Assembly (NCBI GenBank): GCA_025738555.1
Contig: JAOVFP010000018.1
Coordinates: 3,038,001-3,102,000 of the forward strand
Direction of reading: 5' to 3'
Source: Cyathus striatus
Taxonomy: Eukaryota > Basidiomycota > Agaricomycetes > Agaricales > Nidulariaceae
DNA length: 64,000 nt
Within the stretch, counting starts at the first letter, position 1, and each line of letters starts with the position of its first letter. The position numbers and the translations under genes were made by a program. Below, piece after piece: positions 1 through 10,911 of the stretch. The notes under the pieces were generated by a model. The model saw nothing but the letters and a program-made list of their open reading frames with translations, ran no database searches and had not been told where the DNA came from.

Positions 1-607
1 GATGCGAAGCTAAACGTAGAGAAAAAGTGGTTAGAAAAGATAAAGGAAAGGGAAGAAGCAGGGAGAAGGGGGAAGGGAGGGGAAGGGAGGGAAGGAAGTG
101 GGGGGAAGGAAATGGTAGGAGGCAGAGAAGCGGATTGCGCACGGACCGTGAACGCGACGTCGCGATCAAATGAGTTTGAAATTGAACTTGAACTTGAACG
201 TGAAGTGGAACTGAGGGAAATGGAAAACGATACGAATGTCGAGAGAACAATTCAACGTTTCAACAAAGTCCATACTTATCAATACTGCAGCGTAGAAGTG
301 GAAACAACAAACATATATAATTGAACGGGTAAGATACCACACACTGCTTACATACACCAATGTTGCTTGATTCACTTGATCACGCTCAACCACGCTTGAA
401 CCCACTCGATCCGACTCGTCTTCGGCTCGATTCCAATACATCCACTTTTCACTGGGTGGCCGGACCCTAGACGTTGTGAATCATTTCGACACTGAATGTA
501 AGTTCTTATATAAAGTACTTGAATTCAGCGTCTTCATTCAAATATTCATCTTTCGTCTCTCTTGCACCCCCTTGTGGTTTGTCCAAGGTTACATAGCAAG
601 AATCAAG
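1..607. other. Intergenic and leader region of first F-box gene
   Basis: No convincing protein-coding frame is visible. Positions 30-115 form a strongly purine-rich tract of GGAAGG-type repeats. A plausible 5' leader intron of the downstream F-box gene runs from GTAAGT at 498 to CATAG at 596, 11 nt before the ATG at 608. A TATATAAA-like sequence near 508-515 lies inside that putative intron, so it could instead be a TATA box for a shorter transcript. The sequence alone does not decide between the two. Confidence 0.45.
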
Positions 608-2524
608 ATGGTTGACCACATTACTTCTATGGACAACATCGAAGTCATTAAGAACAGCTTGGAAGTCACAACCAAACATATTCACGGCATCGACTCCGAA
701 ATTGAACAACTGCAACAACAAGTACATGAATTGCAGGTAAAACGATCCAAAGCTTATGACGTCGTTATACGACAAAGAGCTTTGATAGCACCCATTCTGA
801 AGCTTGGTCATGATATCCTTCGAGAAATATTCATTGCGTGTCTTCCAGCGGATCGCAATCCCTGTATGAGCGTCGTCGAAGCACCGATGCTATTAACACG
901 GGTTTGTAGCACATGGAGGAGTATTGCCCATTCTACGCCAAGGCTATGGACTGCCATCCATATCGTTCTCCCCGATGTTTCACTAGAGCCCATGATTACT
1001 GACATCGAATGTGAACGCCGGATGGACTTCATACGACTCAAACTGGATCAGCGTCGAGCAGCTGCGAAGGAATGGTTGGACCGGTCCGGTGCTTGTCCGT
1101 TGTCTCTTTCGGTGTATGACATCGTGGGGGATAAGAAACGCGATTACCGCAGTCCAGAAGATTCAGAGCCCGAAGATTTCGAATTAGAGAGGAATGTGCA
1201 ATCGAAGGTTGTGACTCCTATGCTAAATTTGCATATTGCATTTATTAGAAGGACCTTACTCCAGTACTCCCAGCGTTGGTATGATATTGACCTTTGCGTT
1301 CAGGGCAAAGTTGTAGCCAGTTTGTTCAAGAAAGGCTCGCTGATCGCCACGCAGATGCAGATGATAAAGAAGTTTCAGATCACTCATCGACTTAGTAGAA
1401 GCGGTACAATATACGAAGACACCACCAAGGTGCAATGGAAAGATATCACGCCCCTCCTGCTTTCAACCCTCACTTGTCTCACGCTTCGTGGAATTGAAGT
1501 CCACAATTCTGACACGAGTTCCTCACTTATCCCACACTTCGAACACCTTAAGGAATTGAACCTATCTATACATTACAGATCCGGAGATCGTTCTCCAATG
1601 ACAGGGCCAGTTGTATTTACTTCCATGGTAGTTCGCCACTGCAAGTTTTTGGAGTCATTGAAATTGTGCCTACAATATACAACCTTTGCATCCGGTTCTG
1701 ATCCCTGGTCAGAAAATGCGGAACCTATTGTACTTCCGCGATTGACAACGTTGTCCTTCGCAGCGACTGCATCATTTCAGATTAGGGGTTTCTTAAAACT
1801 CTTAGTTTTACCTTCTCTGAAGAAACTGGATATTGAGACTTCTCAGTTTTATTATGGAACGAGCGAGGACATGACGCCTGCAGGGATATTAACGGAATTT
1901 TTGCATAGCTGGGGAGGAACCTTGCAGTCTCTAGGATTATATGATGCAACCGCTTGTCTCTTCTCAGACAAACAAATGGTGCAGATACTCCAACTCACTC
2001 CCAATCTTAGACATCTGAACGTTTCTGGCACCATTCTTTGTGAAGTGCATGATAAGTGGATTCGGGAGCCACCATACAGCCGGGTCTCTGGACATAGAAG
2101 ATTGCCCTTTGAAAAGGTGATCAATAATGATTTCTTGAAAGCACTCTCACCTTTAGGGAAACGTTATTCGGACATCATATGCCCTCAACTAGAAGTCTTT
2201 GAATGTAATCCTTATCTAGCAACAGCAGTCTCAGTACCAGCTCTGAAAGAATTTGTGAAAGCACGTACGAAGCGTGATCACTGCCTTGATCAACCTATCG
2301 CTTGCCTTCGAGATTTAAGCATATCTGTCTGCCCATATGAAGATAGACCACAGGAGAATGTGAACGAAGAAAAACTGCAACTTGAGGGAAAATTGGCTAT
2401 TTATTTCTGGAAGAATTGGAGGCCGGTCAATAATGAGCTTTCTCCTTGGGGGGGATTCGCATTGCAGAAAGAACAGTCGTTATTGAATACGAAGCAATCA
2501 CATGAGGTATATACGGAGCTTTAA
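608..2524 (+). CDS. F-box-like protein with N-terminal coiled coil and leucine-rich region (copy 1)
   Basis: This 638-residue protein would be an SCF ubiquitin-ligase substrate receptor by family knowledge; its target is unknown. The ATG at 608 is chosen because the frame further upstream opens only with a GTG and crosses a likely leader intron (498-596). Visible in order are a coiled coil with the heptad-like run IEQLQQQVHELQVKRSK, the F-box core LGHDILREIFIACLP followed by VCSTWRSIAHSTPRLW, a conserved block WLDRSGACPLSLSVYD, RWYDIDLCV, leucine-rich segments and the terminal EVYTEL. It differs from its paralogues in lacking the N-terminal GTNYVPS signature and in carrying an acidic insertion (SPEDSEPEDFELE) after the WLDRSG block. 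It resembles the copies at 53666, 59374 and 61420 most. No intron interrupts the coding frame. Confidence 0.88.
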   Translation: MVDHITSMDNIEVIKNSLEVTTKHIHGIDSEIEQLQQQVHELQVKRSKAYDVVIRQRALIAPILKLGHDILREIFIACLPADRNPCMSVVEAPMLLTRVCSTWRSIAHSTPRLWTAIHIVLPDVSLEPMITDIECERRMDFIRLKLDQRRAAAKEWLDRSGACPLSLSVYDIVGDKKRDYRSPEDSEPEDFELERNVQSKVVTPMLNLHIAFIRRTLLQYSQRWYDIDLCVQGKVVASLFKKGSLIATQMQMIKKFQITHRLSRSGTIYEDTTKVQWKDITPLLLSTLTCLTLRGIEVHNSDTSSSLIPHFEHLKELNLSIHYRSGDRSPMTGPVVFTSMVVRHCKFLESLKLCLQYTTFASGSDPWSENAEPIVLPRLTTLSFAATASFQIRGFLKLLVLPSLKKLDIETSQFYYGTSEDMTPAGILTEFLHSWGGTLQSLGLYDATACLFSDKQMVQILQLTPNLRHLNVSGTILCEVHDKWIREPPYSRVSGHRRLPFEKVINNDFLKALSPLGKRYSDIICPQLEVFECNPYLATAVSVPALKEFVKARTKRDHCLDQPIACLRDLSISVCPYEDRPQENVNEEKLQLEGKLAIYFWKNWRPVNNELSPWGGFALQKEQSLLNTKQSHEVYTEL

Positions 2525-3356
2525 GACACTCTACCTTTTGATCTCGCCACAACCATGCCATCAGAACTTCAGGAGTCCTCTGCACGGCAAAGCAATACCA
2601 AAGCAAGAGTTAAGTAGTGTATATCACATTGTTTATGAATATGTATATTATGACAATAATATTATTCATCAGTTCAGTCTACGTTTGTCGAAAATTAGGA
2701 TTTTCGAGAATTACTTAGTACTACGACGACTTGACGGCCATGGCGATTACTTATTTCCACACTTGGAACATCGTATTCGTGTGTATATCTTTTTCGTCAT
2801 AATCGAAGGCCAATAGTAGTCAGGTGGCATTGGCGTTGGATCTACATTTGTCGCTACTTAAGTTCTTCACGTTCGGCGACCCTTCCGACGACATATTTTA
2901 AAACTCCCACGAGAACGATCCTGATTTGATCGATCCTGATTGCGGCTCCGTCCTGTTCAACAAATTCCGTCTCAGTTCCGTCTTGGGTGAAGTTCAATTT
3001 ACTTCCATCTTGCCTCTCACATCCTGATGACAGCCTGGAAATTTGGAGTACATACTTACTAAATGAAAGGGTGACAAATCCACTTCGAGTCAAGGACAAA
3101 AAGAAGCAGGGGCCGGGGCGGCCATAGTGATCGGGACCGGTGACATCAAAGAATGATGATGTAGCTGCGATTGGCTGGGACTTTTGAAAGTACTGAAGTC
3201 ATGGTCCTCGTCAAGTCCTCGTACTATTCTGAGCTGTTTAAATTTCCATATCGGAAACAGAATCGCTGACTCACAGAGTTGCCATCTATATAAGCTATCT
3301 ATTCACGATTGTCATTTCCTGTCTTTCCCTTTCAGCAAACATAGATCTGCGTTGAA
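2525..3356. other. Intergenic region between F-box copy 1 and MFS gene
   Basis: Only short, unconserved open frames are present. The interval holds the 3' flank of the F-box gene and, near its right end, the MFS promoter with a clear TATA box. I see no repeat or RNA gene. Confidence 0.5.
3287..3294 (+). promoter_or_regulatory. TATA box of the MFS transporter gene
   Basis: TATATAAG lies 63 nt upstream of the ATG at 3357, a spacing typical of fungal core promoters. Assignment rests on motif and position only. Confidence 0.5.
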
Positions 3357-5180
3357 ATGCCTACAGTACTTGAAGAAAGCAACGACATAGAGCAGGAACT
3401 TATTCTTCGAGAAGAAGAACCATATGCTATGAAGCGAACACCTCTGCCGAAGTTCCAACTGTTCATGGTACTATTAGTACAGGTCGCTGAACCAATAACG
3501 GCGACAGTTATTTACCCATTCATCAACCAGTTCGTCCGTGACACTGGTATAACCGGAGGAGATGAGCGAAAAACTGGGTACTATGGTGGAATTATTGTAT
3601 GTTTCATCTCTCTAGTCAGCATCTATAATGGCAATTTATCAAATCTTAACCATAGGAATCTATTTTCTTCCTTACAGAGGCTCTAACCGTCTTCCATTGG
3701 GGACAGTTATCAGATTATTATGGCCGAAGGCCAGTTTTACTCATAGGACCACTCGGCTTAGCGCTTTCCATGTTTTGTTTTGGACTCTCCAGTACCTTTT
3801 GGCCACTTGTAGTCTATCGATCTCTCCAGGGAGTGTTCAATGGAAACTTAGGCGTGTGCCATTTTTTGCATGTCCAATCTACATATCCTAACGATTTCTG
3901 TAGGCGTTTCGAGGACTGTAATGGCAGAGGTTGACTCTATAATTCCCTTACGACTGTAGTTCTTACATGTTTATGTTTAGATCACAGATTCGACGAATAT
4001 TGGTGATGCTTTCGCTTTTAATCCTATGATGTGGAGTTGCGGGACAACAATTGCGTGCGTTTACTTATTGTCCATTGGATTAAATTAAATGTAGAATTCG
4101 CTGCTAGTCCAGCAATAGGAGGTGTACTTACTGCTCCCGCTGAACGATGGCCGAATACACTCGGGAAAATAGCTATTCTGCGCGATTATCCCTATTTCCT
4201 CCCCTGTCTTGTAGCTGCGATGGTAGCATTTGTTTCTTTCATCATATCCTTCGTGGGATTGAAGGAGGTACAGAAAACTTGGAACGTCGAAATCGAAACT
4301 GCATGCTTACACGAGTTCTTTAGACTTTGCCCTCAGCCTCCTTGAAGAGGAATAAACCGAATGCAACACGATATGCTCGGGAAACCACTAGCGGCGAACA
4401 TGATGCGTCAACTGCTCTCATATCCGAAAGTGATGGACAAAGTTATCTTGCTATTGAACAACCGGCGTCGGAGGCTGAGTTGGATGAAAGGCCACCAACT
4501 TTCCGCAGTATTTTAACCCGAGACACAATTATACTCTGCATCAACCACGGTATTCTATCTTTCACAGACATAGCCTATCAAGCTCTTTTCCCGCTTCAGA
4601 TGTCTACACCAATTGAGTATGGCGGCTTAGGATTTGATCCGTACACCATTGGCATAATTATGGGTGTCTGGGGCTTTGTAAACGCATTTGTTCAACTCCT
4701 GCTCCTTGGCCACCTCATTAGACGGTTCGGATCCAGAAATGTGTACATTTTCTCGTATGCATGCTTCTTTTTCTGCGTGTTGTGTTATCCCGTATCAAGT
4801 TACTTTGCAAAGCAGGCTAGTCAAGTGGATAGGAAGGTTTGGGTTGTAATTTTTGTACAGTTATTCTTCAGATTGGTGATTTTTATGAGCTATGGTATGT
4901 TCTGTTCATGATTCGCCGAGCTGTAATCTTATTATTCCTTGTAGGGGGTATACAGATTCTCGTTGTGGAGCGTACGCCTAGCAAGGCGCTTGGCTCGTTG
5001 AATGGACTAGTACAAATGGCAGGATGCGTGACAAAATCTATCGCACCATCTGTTGCCACATCACTCTTCTCCATCTCTCTCGAGAAGCACATTGCTGGTG
5101 GTCATATGGTTTACTATGTTCTGCTGGCAGTTATTGTTCTTGGTATTCAGATGGCAAGGATGATACCTCTTAAAGGTTAA
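3357..5180 (+). CDS. Major facilitator superfamily transporter, 7 exons
   Basis: This is a plasma- or vacuolar-membrane secondary transporter of the DHA1 / zinc-induced-facilitator-like type; the substrate is not predictable. Proposed exons are 3357-3596, 3656-3851, 3904-3929, 3981-4054, 4108-4267, 4324-4894 and 4945-5180, joining in phase to 500 residues, the usual family length. Evidence includes the loop 2-3 motif LSDYYGRRPVLL, the TM4 motif YRSLQGVFNGNLGV, the conserved RTVMAEITDSTN across two splice junctions, and about twelve hydrophobic segments with a hydrophilic loop in the middle (after FVGLKE). Intron 2 (3852-3903) begins with GC rather than GT if the conserved NLGVSRTV junction is right. 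Intron 3 has a weak GTTGAC donor. The frame stays open through all junctions, so the gene looks functional. An F-box gene lies on each side. Confidence 0.85.
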
Positions 5181-5659
5181 AAGGTCACTTCAGAAGTACA
5201 AACGTAGGAGGTATCACCGAAACACTACAACTTTGAATCTTGTTATAGATGTTGCATCTTCATCTAACTCACTGCGAGAATATGTTAGTAATGAGCAATG
5301 CGAAAGCGTCACATGCCTAATTTTTTATAGACATTCAGTTGCTCCAGGGATAATTCAAGGCGCGTTGACTTGTTAAAGGCCACCTTATTGGGAATGGTTT
5401 TATTTTCGGTTGGTTGTTACCGTAAGTACTTAATCCGCCTCACTATATGATTCTATATCCGTGAGGTAATGGGAATAATCAGATGACTAATTTGATATCA
5501 ATCATCCATGCGCAATATATATAACTTCGCACTGCTCTCGCACTTCTGAAAATATCCTCCCCCCTAACGACATTCAGGTGAGCTTTCTGCTAAATTCCAG
5601 TTCGCTTCGTACTAACACGTATTGATTTTTACGATCCTAGCAGTCTTTATAGTATACTA
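5181..5659. other. Intergenic region with promoter and leader intron of F-box copy 2
   Basis: A TATATATAA run near 5516-5524 is a likely TATA box. A 5' leader intron is well supported: GTGAGC at 5578, a branch-like ACTAAC around 5611, and CCTAG at 5640, 19 nt before the ATG. Nothing else coding is seen. Confidence 0.5.
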
Positions 5660-7474
5660 ATGGAGTATATGTTACAACGGTATCCAGGAACCAACTATAT
5701 TCCTTCTATCGGCGAGACAAGGCAAATTAAGGATTTATTAGAGGCAGCAGACAATAATGTTCACGAAATCGAGGTTGAAATTGACCATCTAAGAAGGCGA
5801 CTTGACTTGCTGCAGGAGGAACGAGCCAAAATAGTTGGCATTGCCAAGCAATATCGGTCCTTGATCTCGCCTGCTCGGAGACTTGGTCGGGATATCCTTG
5901 AAGAAATATTTCTCGCTTGCCTTCCAGTGGATCGAAACCCTTGCATGAGCATTGCAGAAGCGCCGATGTTATTAACGCACATCTGTAACTCATGGAGGAA
6001 TATCGCACATTCAGTACCACGACTATGGTCTGCAGTCCACATTGTTCTCCCCAATATCTTGCTAGATAAATATCCACCCGAGAGTTCTATTTTGTACCAG
6101 GAAGATTTCGTGAGCCTCAAATTGGACCAGCGTAAAGCTGCCGCAAAGGAATGGTTAGACAGGTCGGCTGCACGTCCATTATCTATATCTGTTTACGAAA
6201 AACCAGGGCTGGGGGGTGTAGAAAGCAGCAAGTATAAAATCCGGCAACTTCATCTATCATTTATCATCGACACAATAGTCCCGTACCATCATCGTTGGCA
6301 TAATCTTGATGTGTATCTTTCCGCGGACGTTTTACAGGGTCTACTCAAGATAGGGCTGAAGGCTGAACACCTGAAAATGCTGCGGGGGTTTCATGTTTCT
6401 CGCCACTCAACCAATCATTGGGAAGCCGTAGAATCCAAGTGGCCCGATATCATCGACCTCCTTCCTTCGCACGTGTCCTCCGTAAAAATTTGTGGTGTTC
6501 CTGTCGGTCCTTCAGACTTTTCGACCTTTCCACAACGCATTGCAGAACAGCTTACAGAGTTGAATTTAGAATTGACTGCATCGGGCCATTCAAGGATTAT
6601 AAACTTAGCCGATTTTTTATCCGACATACTCCGACATTGCGAATATTTAAGAATAATGAAACTAAATGTCAAGTATGTTCGTTCTGGAAATTACGTCTCA
6701 TGGCCATCAAGTGTACAATACATCACCCTTCGCTATTTAGAAACCCTAAGCCTCTCAGTCCCCCCAACGCCTGATGTTGTGTGTTTCGCGAAACACCTGA
6801 ATCTTCCTTCGTTGGAGGAATTAAATTTCCGGTGCCCTGTAGGCATTATTCATGATGTGGTTACTAACGGTGGCGAAACATTAAGGACATTACTACGTAA
6901 TGTTGGAGACACTATTCAGTCTTTGGGGTTGCAAAATGTACTTATCTCGGAACCCAAAGATCTTGTACAACTACTTCAACTCACACCGCGCCTAAAAAGT
7001 CTAACGATCTCCCCCTTTGGAATCAATCACGACAGATGGATACCGACAAATAAACCTCAGCATATTATGGAGTTTTATGGCTCCAGCTTCAATGATAACC
7101 TACTATACGCACTCTCTCCCGAAGCGTACGATTACACTGATATTATATGTCCACAGCTTGAAGTCTTAGATATCGATTACCCATTGATAACAGGTATCAC
7201 CGAACATGGGTTAAAGTATTTCTTGATGACACGCAGACGTGCACATCTTAGTAACCCGCATCGTATCGCCGATCTTCGAAGGTTGCGCCTATTCATCAAC
7301 TATCTGAAACTAGAAGATCTAGAAAAGGAGGTAGTTCCAGTTGGAAAGGACTTCACTGTATATTTCAGGGAATTAGAAAATGTTTCGGTGTCTCCTTGGG
7401 AAGGCTTTGGATCCCAAGAAGAGGAAATGCATCCGAAGGTCTTCAGCCAACGGGAGATGTATGTTGAAATGTGA
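5660..7474 (+). CDS. F-box-like protein with coiled coil (copy 2)
   Basis: The 604-residue intact frame starts at the first ATG after leader intron 5578-5640. Near the N-terminus is PGTNYIPSIGETRQIKDLL, then a coiled coil (IDHLRRRLDLLQEERAK), the F-box core LGRDILEEIFLACLP with ICNSWRNIAHSVPRLW, the block WLDRSAARPLSISVYE, RWHNLDVYLS, several LxxLxL leucine-rich stretches and the tail SPWEGF...REMYVEM. Its closest relative in the window is copy 4 at 15308-17188, sharing NIAHS, SAARPLSISVY and the ADxLRRLR region. It stands tail-to-tail with the broken copy at 7832-9535, and the sibling genes of that pair also stand together at 15.3-19.3 kb. A role as an SCF substrate adaptor is inferred from the family. 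Confidence 0.9.
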   Translation: MEYMLQRYPGTNYIPSIGETRQIKDLLEAADNNVHEIEVEIDHLRRRLDLLQEERAKIVGIAKQYRSLISPARRLGRDILEEIFLACLPVDRNPCMSIAEAPMLLTHICNSWRNIAHSVPRLWSAVHIVLPNILLDKYPPESSILYQEDFVSLKLDQRKAAAKEWLDRSAARPLSISVYEKPGLGGVESSKYKIRQLHLSFIIDTIVPYHHRWHNLDVYLSADVLQGLLKIGLKAEHLKMLRGFHVSRHSTNHWEAVESKWPDIIDLLPSHVSSVKICGVPVGPSDFSTFPQRIAEQLTELNLELTASGHSRIINLADFLSDILRHCEYLRIMKLNVKYVRSGNYVSWPSSVQYITLRYLETLSLSVPPTPDVVCFAKHLNLPSLEELNFRCPVGIIHDVVTNGGETLRTLLRNVGDTIQSLGLQNVLISEPKDLVQLLQLTPRLKSLTISPFGINHDRWIPTNKPQHIMEFYGSSFNDNLLYALSPEAYDYTDIICPQLEVLDIDYPLITGITEHGLKYFLMTRRRAHLSNPHRIADLRRLRLFINYLKLEDLEKEVVPVGKDFTVYFRELENVSVSPWEGFGSQEEEMHPKVFSQREMYVEM

Positions 7475-7831
7475 TGTACTTAGTTATAGCTATATTAGTA
7501 TGACACTATGGAATACTAAATTATAGTACGTTGGAGTCTTGTTTTATTATATATATAAATAACATGCTAAAGTACGTACCCACCTTAGAAATTGTCGTCT
7601 ATAATTCCAATGTAAGTAATGCCATGTTGAATGTTGTCGCAACCTGAAACCTTTCTCATTCACTTAACTTACTACAGAGAGTATCTAAGTCCATGCATTG
7701 AAATAATAGTATTGAGTTACCTTGAAGTTAATATCTAATTCAAATCGTAATTGATCATCCTCAGGTAAAATGTTCTTCCAGGTCTATTATGTACTGTATT
7801 ATTGTGGTTCAAAGCAATACATAATCGTGTA
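7475..7831. other. Convergent intergenic spacer
   Basis: This AT-rich spacer lies between the stop of F-box copy 2 and the stop of the convergent pseudogene. No gene or repeat is recognised. Confidence 0.4.
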
Positions 7832-9535
7832 TCAAAAGTTATTCAGCACAAATTTGTTCTTAGGAAACACTTCAACTTCTTTCTGGTGGACACCTTGCCA
7901 GGGAGAAAGTAAAAGAGTTTTCGGATTCCTGAAATAAACCTCGAAATCTTGGCTTACGGACACTTTCTCCTCCGAGTCTCCCATTTCCTCTTGTTTAACA
8001 TCATTGATGAATAGCCGTAATCGTCGAAGAGCAGTGGTGCATTGGCCATTAAGGTGAGTATCTCTGCGTGCCTTCATAAATTGCTTTAAACCATGCTCTG
8101 TAATACTTGTTACTAAAGGGTAATCAACTTCGAGCACTTCTAGTTGTGGACAAATTACTTCAGGATAATGTTTTCCTCGAGGAGAGAGTGCATCCAGGAC
8201 CACTTGTTATGGCTGAGTCCGAAGGAGAATTTCAGACCTTTAAGGTGTGGTGTGAGCTGGAGGAGGGCTACGACATCTAGTGACGAGTCCAATATATAGG
8301 ATGAAGATATTTCCAAGAAATGCAGACTATCACCACATATACAAAGCAGTGTCCTTGCAATTTCCTGAAACAATCCTATGTCTGACGCAATGCGAAACTC
8401 ATCGGAACGTATGAAATACAACTGCCGCACAGAAGGAAGGCTCTTCAGTTGCATCATGAAACCCAACACGTCAGTTGTTGCGGATACCGAAAGACTCAGC
8501 ATTATTAAATTGCTAAGGATGACACCACCGGAGGTATCCTCCCACTGATCATTGAAGTTGTTTGTCGAATTTGATTCATTAATGAAATCTAACTTCAAGA
8601 CTTTTAAAGACTGGCAGTGGCGTAGTACAGTGGATGAAAAGTCGACCAATGTTATCTGATTTGAGGGTGAAGGAGTCAGCTCCAAGTTCAACTCCGTAAG
8701 TTGCTCCCAAATATGTAATCCTGAAGAACAGAAGGGAATTCCACGAAGCGTTACGGACTTCACATGAGGAGGGACGATGCCGAACAACCTGAAGCTTCTC
8801 CAGTACTTCGAGGCTTTCAGCTTTCAGCCCAATCCTACGCAAGCCTAATAGGACTTCCGCGGAAAGATAAACATCTAGATCATACCAACGTTGGTGGTAT
8901 GGAACGATGGTGTCGTTAAAAAATGACAGATATAATTCATTTATTTCACGGGTGTAGCGATCTAAGCCCATCATCCAGATGTCATCTCCAATGCCCTGAC
9001 AAATTGAGATAGCTAAGGGACGTGTACCAGACCTATCCAACCACTCCACTGCAGCAGCACTGCGCTGACTCAATTTAAGTTGCAAAAGGTCCTGCTGAAG
9101 CATGAGCGAGCTCAGAGGTGTATAGTTTCCGCCATCAACAAGAGGGAGCGCAATATGGATCGCTGCCCATAGTCGTGGTGTAGAATGTGCAATGGCCCTC
9201 CATGAGCTGCAGATACGCGTCAATAGCACCGGTGCTTCCGCAGCGCTCATACAAGGGTTTCGATCCGTTGGCAGGCACGCAAGAAATATTCCCTCCAGAA
9301 CATCGCGACTAAGCTTTCGCGTATGCAAGATTAAAGCTCGGTGTTGTTCAGCGATGTCAAGTATTTTCGAGCGTTTCTCCTGAAGAAAGTCCAGTTGCTT
9401 CCTTAGCTGGTCGATTTCATTGTCGATTCTGCGAACGTCCTTGTCTGAGGCTGCCAGGAATTCCCTAATCTGTCTTGTCTCGTCTACGGAAGGAATGTAG
9501 TTGGTACCGAGACGCTGTTGAAATGGAGAATCCAT
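7832..9535 (-). pseudogene. F-box-like gene broken by two frame-shifting deletions (copy 3)
   Basis: Three successive frames on the minus strand together match the intact copy at 17467-19305. The first (from ATG 9535) reads MDSPFQQRLGTNYIPSVDE, a coiled coil, the F-box core LSRDVLEGIFLACLP and WLDRSGTRPLAISIC, and stays homologous as far as EVLEKLQVVRH near 8790. About twenty codons are then missing and homology resumes in another frame at VPPHVKSVTLRGIPF. A second deletion of roughly twenty-five codons near 8200 joins LSHNKW to LDALSPRGK in a third frame. The tail ends SPWQG...NKFVLNNF, without the usual YTEL-like end. The truncated product would keep the coiled coil and F-box but lose most of the leucine-rich part, so a dominant-negative short protein cannot be excluded. 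Upstream, the leader-intron donor reads GTCAGT where the sibling has GTGAGT. Confidence 0.85.
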
Positions 9536-9758
9536 GTATGAGACCTGCTCGTAACATAAGATACGAAGATTCATTAGTGCTTGGCCATTTGAATTCTCAT
9601 AAAACTGACCGAACTATCGATGGTCTACAAGATGGTGGATGGTATGCGGCCTGATGAGCTGAACAGCAATCTGTATATATAACAGTTTGCTCATTTGCTG
9701 ATATGCCATCATTCGTTATCCCCACACGGTTCTATATTCATCGTTCTAACTTCTTTGA

Positions 9759-10223
9759 AACGCCTTCAGTGAACGCTCACAATCATTAATCAATGAACCT
9801 AACCACAACGATATCAGAAATGAACTGTACCTTCCGCCCTTTCCACCCCTCTGCAACCTCAACCCAGATTCAGACGACTCCTATATTCCCATCCAAGTAT
9901 TCGGATACCTCTTCGGAAGCACCGAAGCACTCTCTTACGCGAACAAACACAACATCCTAAGTACCACACGCCGACAATATGATGCGCATATATACAGTCC
10001 ACAAGCAGATTAAAAGCTCGTTACCATCTCTCGTGGCGGTTCGTCTATTGTGTATCGCGATCATGAATTGCGGAATACGGTGTATTGTTATAGAGTAGGG
10101 TCGACTAGGAGTGCTCGAGATTTTGGGTTGGCGAGTAATGTACAGCTCATTCGGATTCGTCAAGAGGCGTTGGAGATTGATCTTAATGAGGCGCCGAAGT
10201 GGTATTTTTGCAAGTCGTATTAA
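9759..10223 (+). pseudogene. Decayed gene of unknown family with one in-frame stop
   Basis: A single frame stays open for 154 codons apart from one TAA at 10011-10013. It has strongly coding-like composition: NELYLPPFPPLCNLNPDSDD and YIPIQVFGYLFGSTEALSY before the stop, and VYRDHELRNTVYCYRVGS, LASNVQLIRIRQEALEIDL and KWYFCKSY after it. No in-frame ATG is present at the start. I do not recognise the family. It could be a pseudogene fragment or the end of a gene whose first exon I cannot place. Simple GT-AG splicing around the TAA did not restore the frame in my attempts. It lies just upstream of the broken F-box copy, on the opposite strand. Confidence 0.5.
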
Positions 10224-10911
10224 TTGCAAGCTACTGTACCAAACGAAAGAATATGTACCACGGATTGACCACGGAGCGATATAACTTACAAGACTACACG
10301 TGTAAAAGCTTGGACCCACATACAACACCTTTTCAGGATATTTTCATTTGAGCGAGGCACAGGCAACATGCTTGGCCCTTCCCTTGCCAATGATATCATA
10401 ACGAGGTTAATCCGGGGTAACAAACTCCAGCCGCATTCTAACACCAACTCATATTAATCATATGACACACCAACAACCGAACGAACACACATAAAAAAGA
10501 CTACCAATGCACTTACTAAAAGTCCAACCAGAAACACCAAACACCAAGAAAGGAGGGGATGGAGCAAAAGACTTGAAAACAATAGGGAGGGGGAGGTATC
10601 CTATGGTATATATACTGTGAAGAAAAGAAAGAATAGGAGAAAAATGTAACACAGAACTAAACAAATAAAGACACCAAAAAAAGAGGGTGATTACGACAAA
10701 CGTATTAAAGAAGAAAGGGGGTAATGGGAAGGGGAATGAATGAGGTCGTAAAGAATCGTTAATACAGTAATGAAGAGGATGGTATTACACCTATGCTTGC
10801 ATGTGTTGATACTAATGTTCCATGGTTGTAAGATCAGTTCAGTTCGTGCTGAGACGAAAGCCACAATCAACTTCGTCTCTTTTTCAACAATAAAAATTCC
10901 AATCGTGCCGT
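10224..10911. other. Intergenic AT-rich stretch
   Basis: No supported gene. It contains the 3' flank of the minus-strand membrane-protein gene, and short open frames here lack conserved features. Confidence 0.4.

Noticed and set aside
476..607. N-terminal extension of F-box copy 1 from position 476
   Set aside because: The first codon is GTG, and the stretch contains a good intron (GTAAGT ... ACATAG). Paralogues start close to 608.
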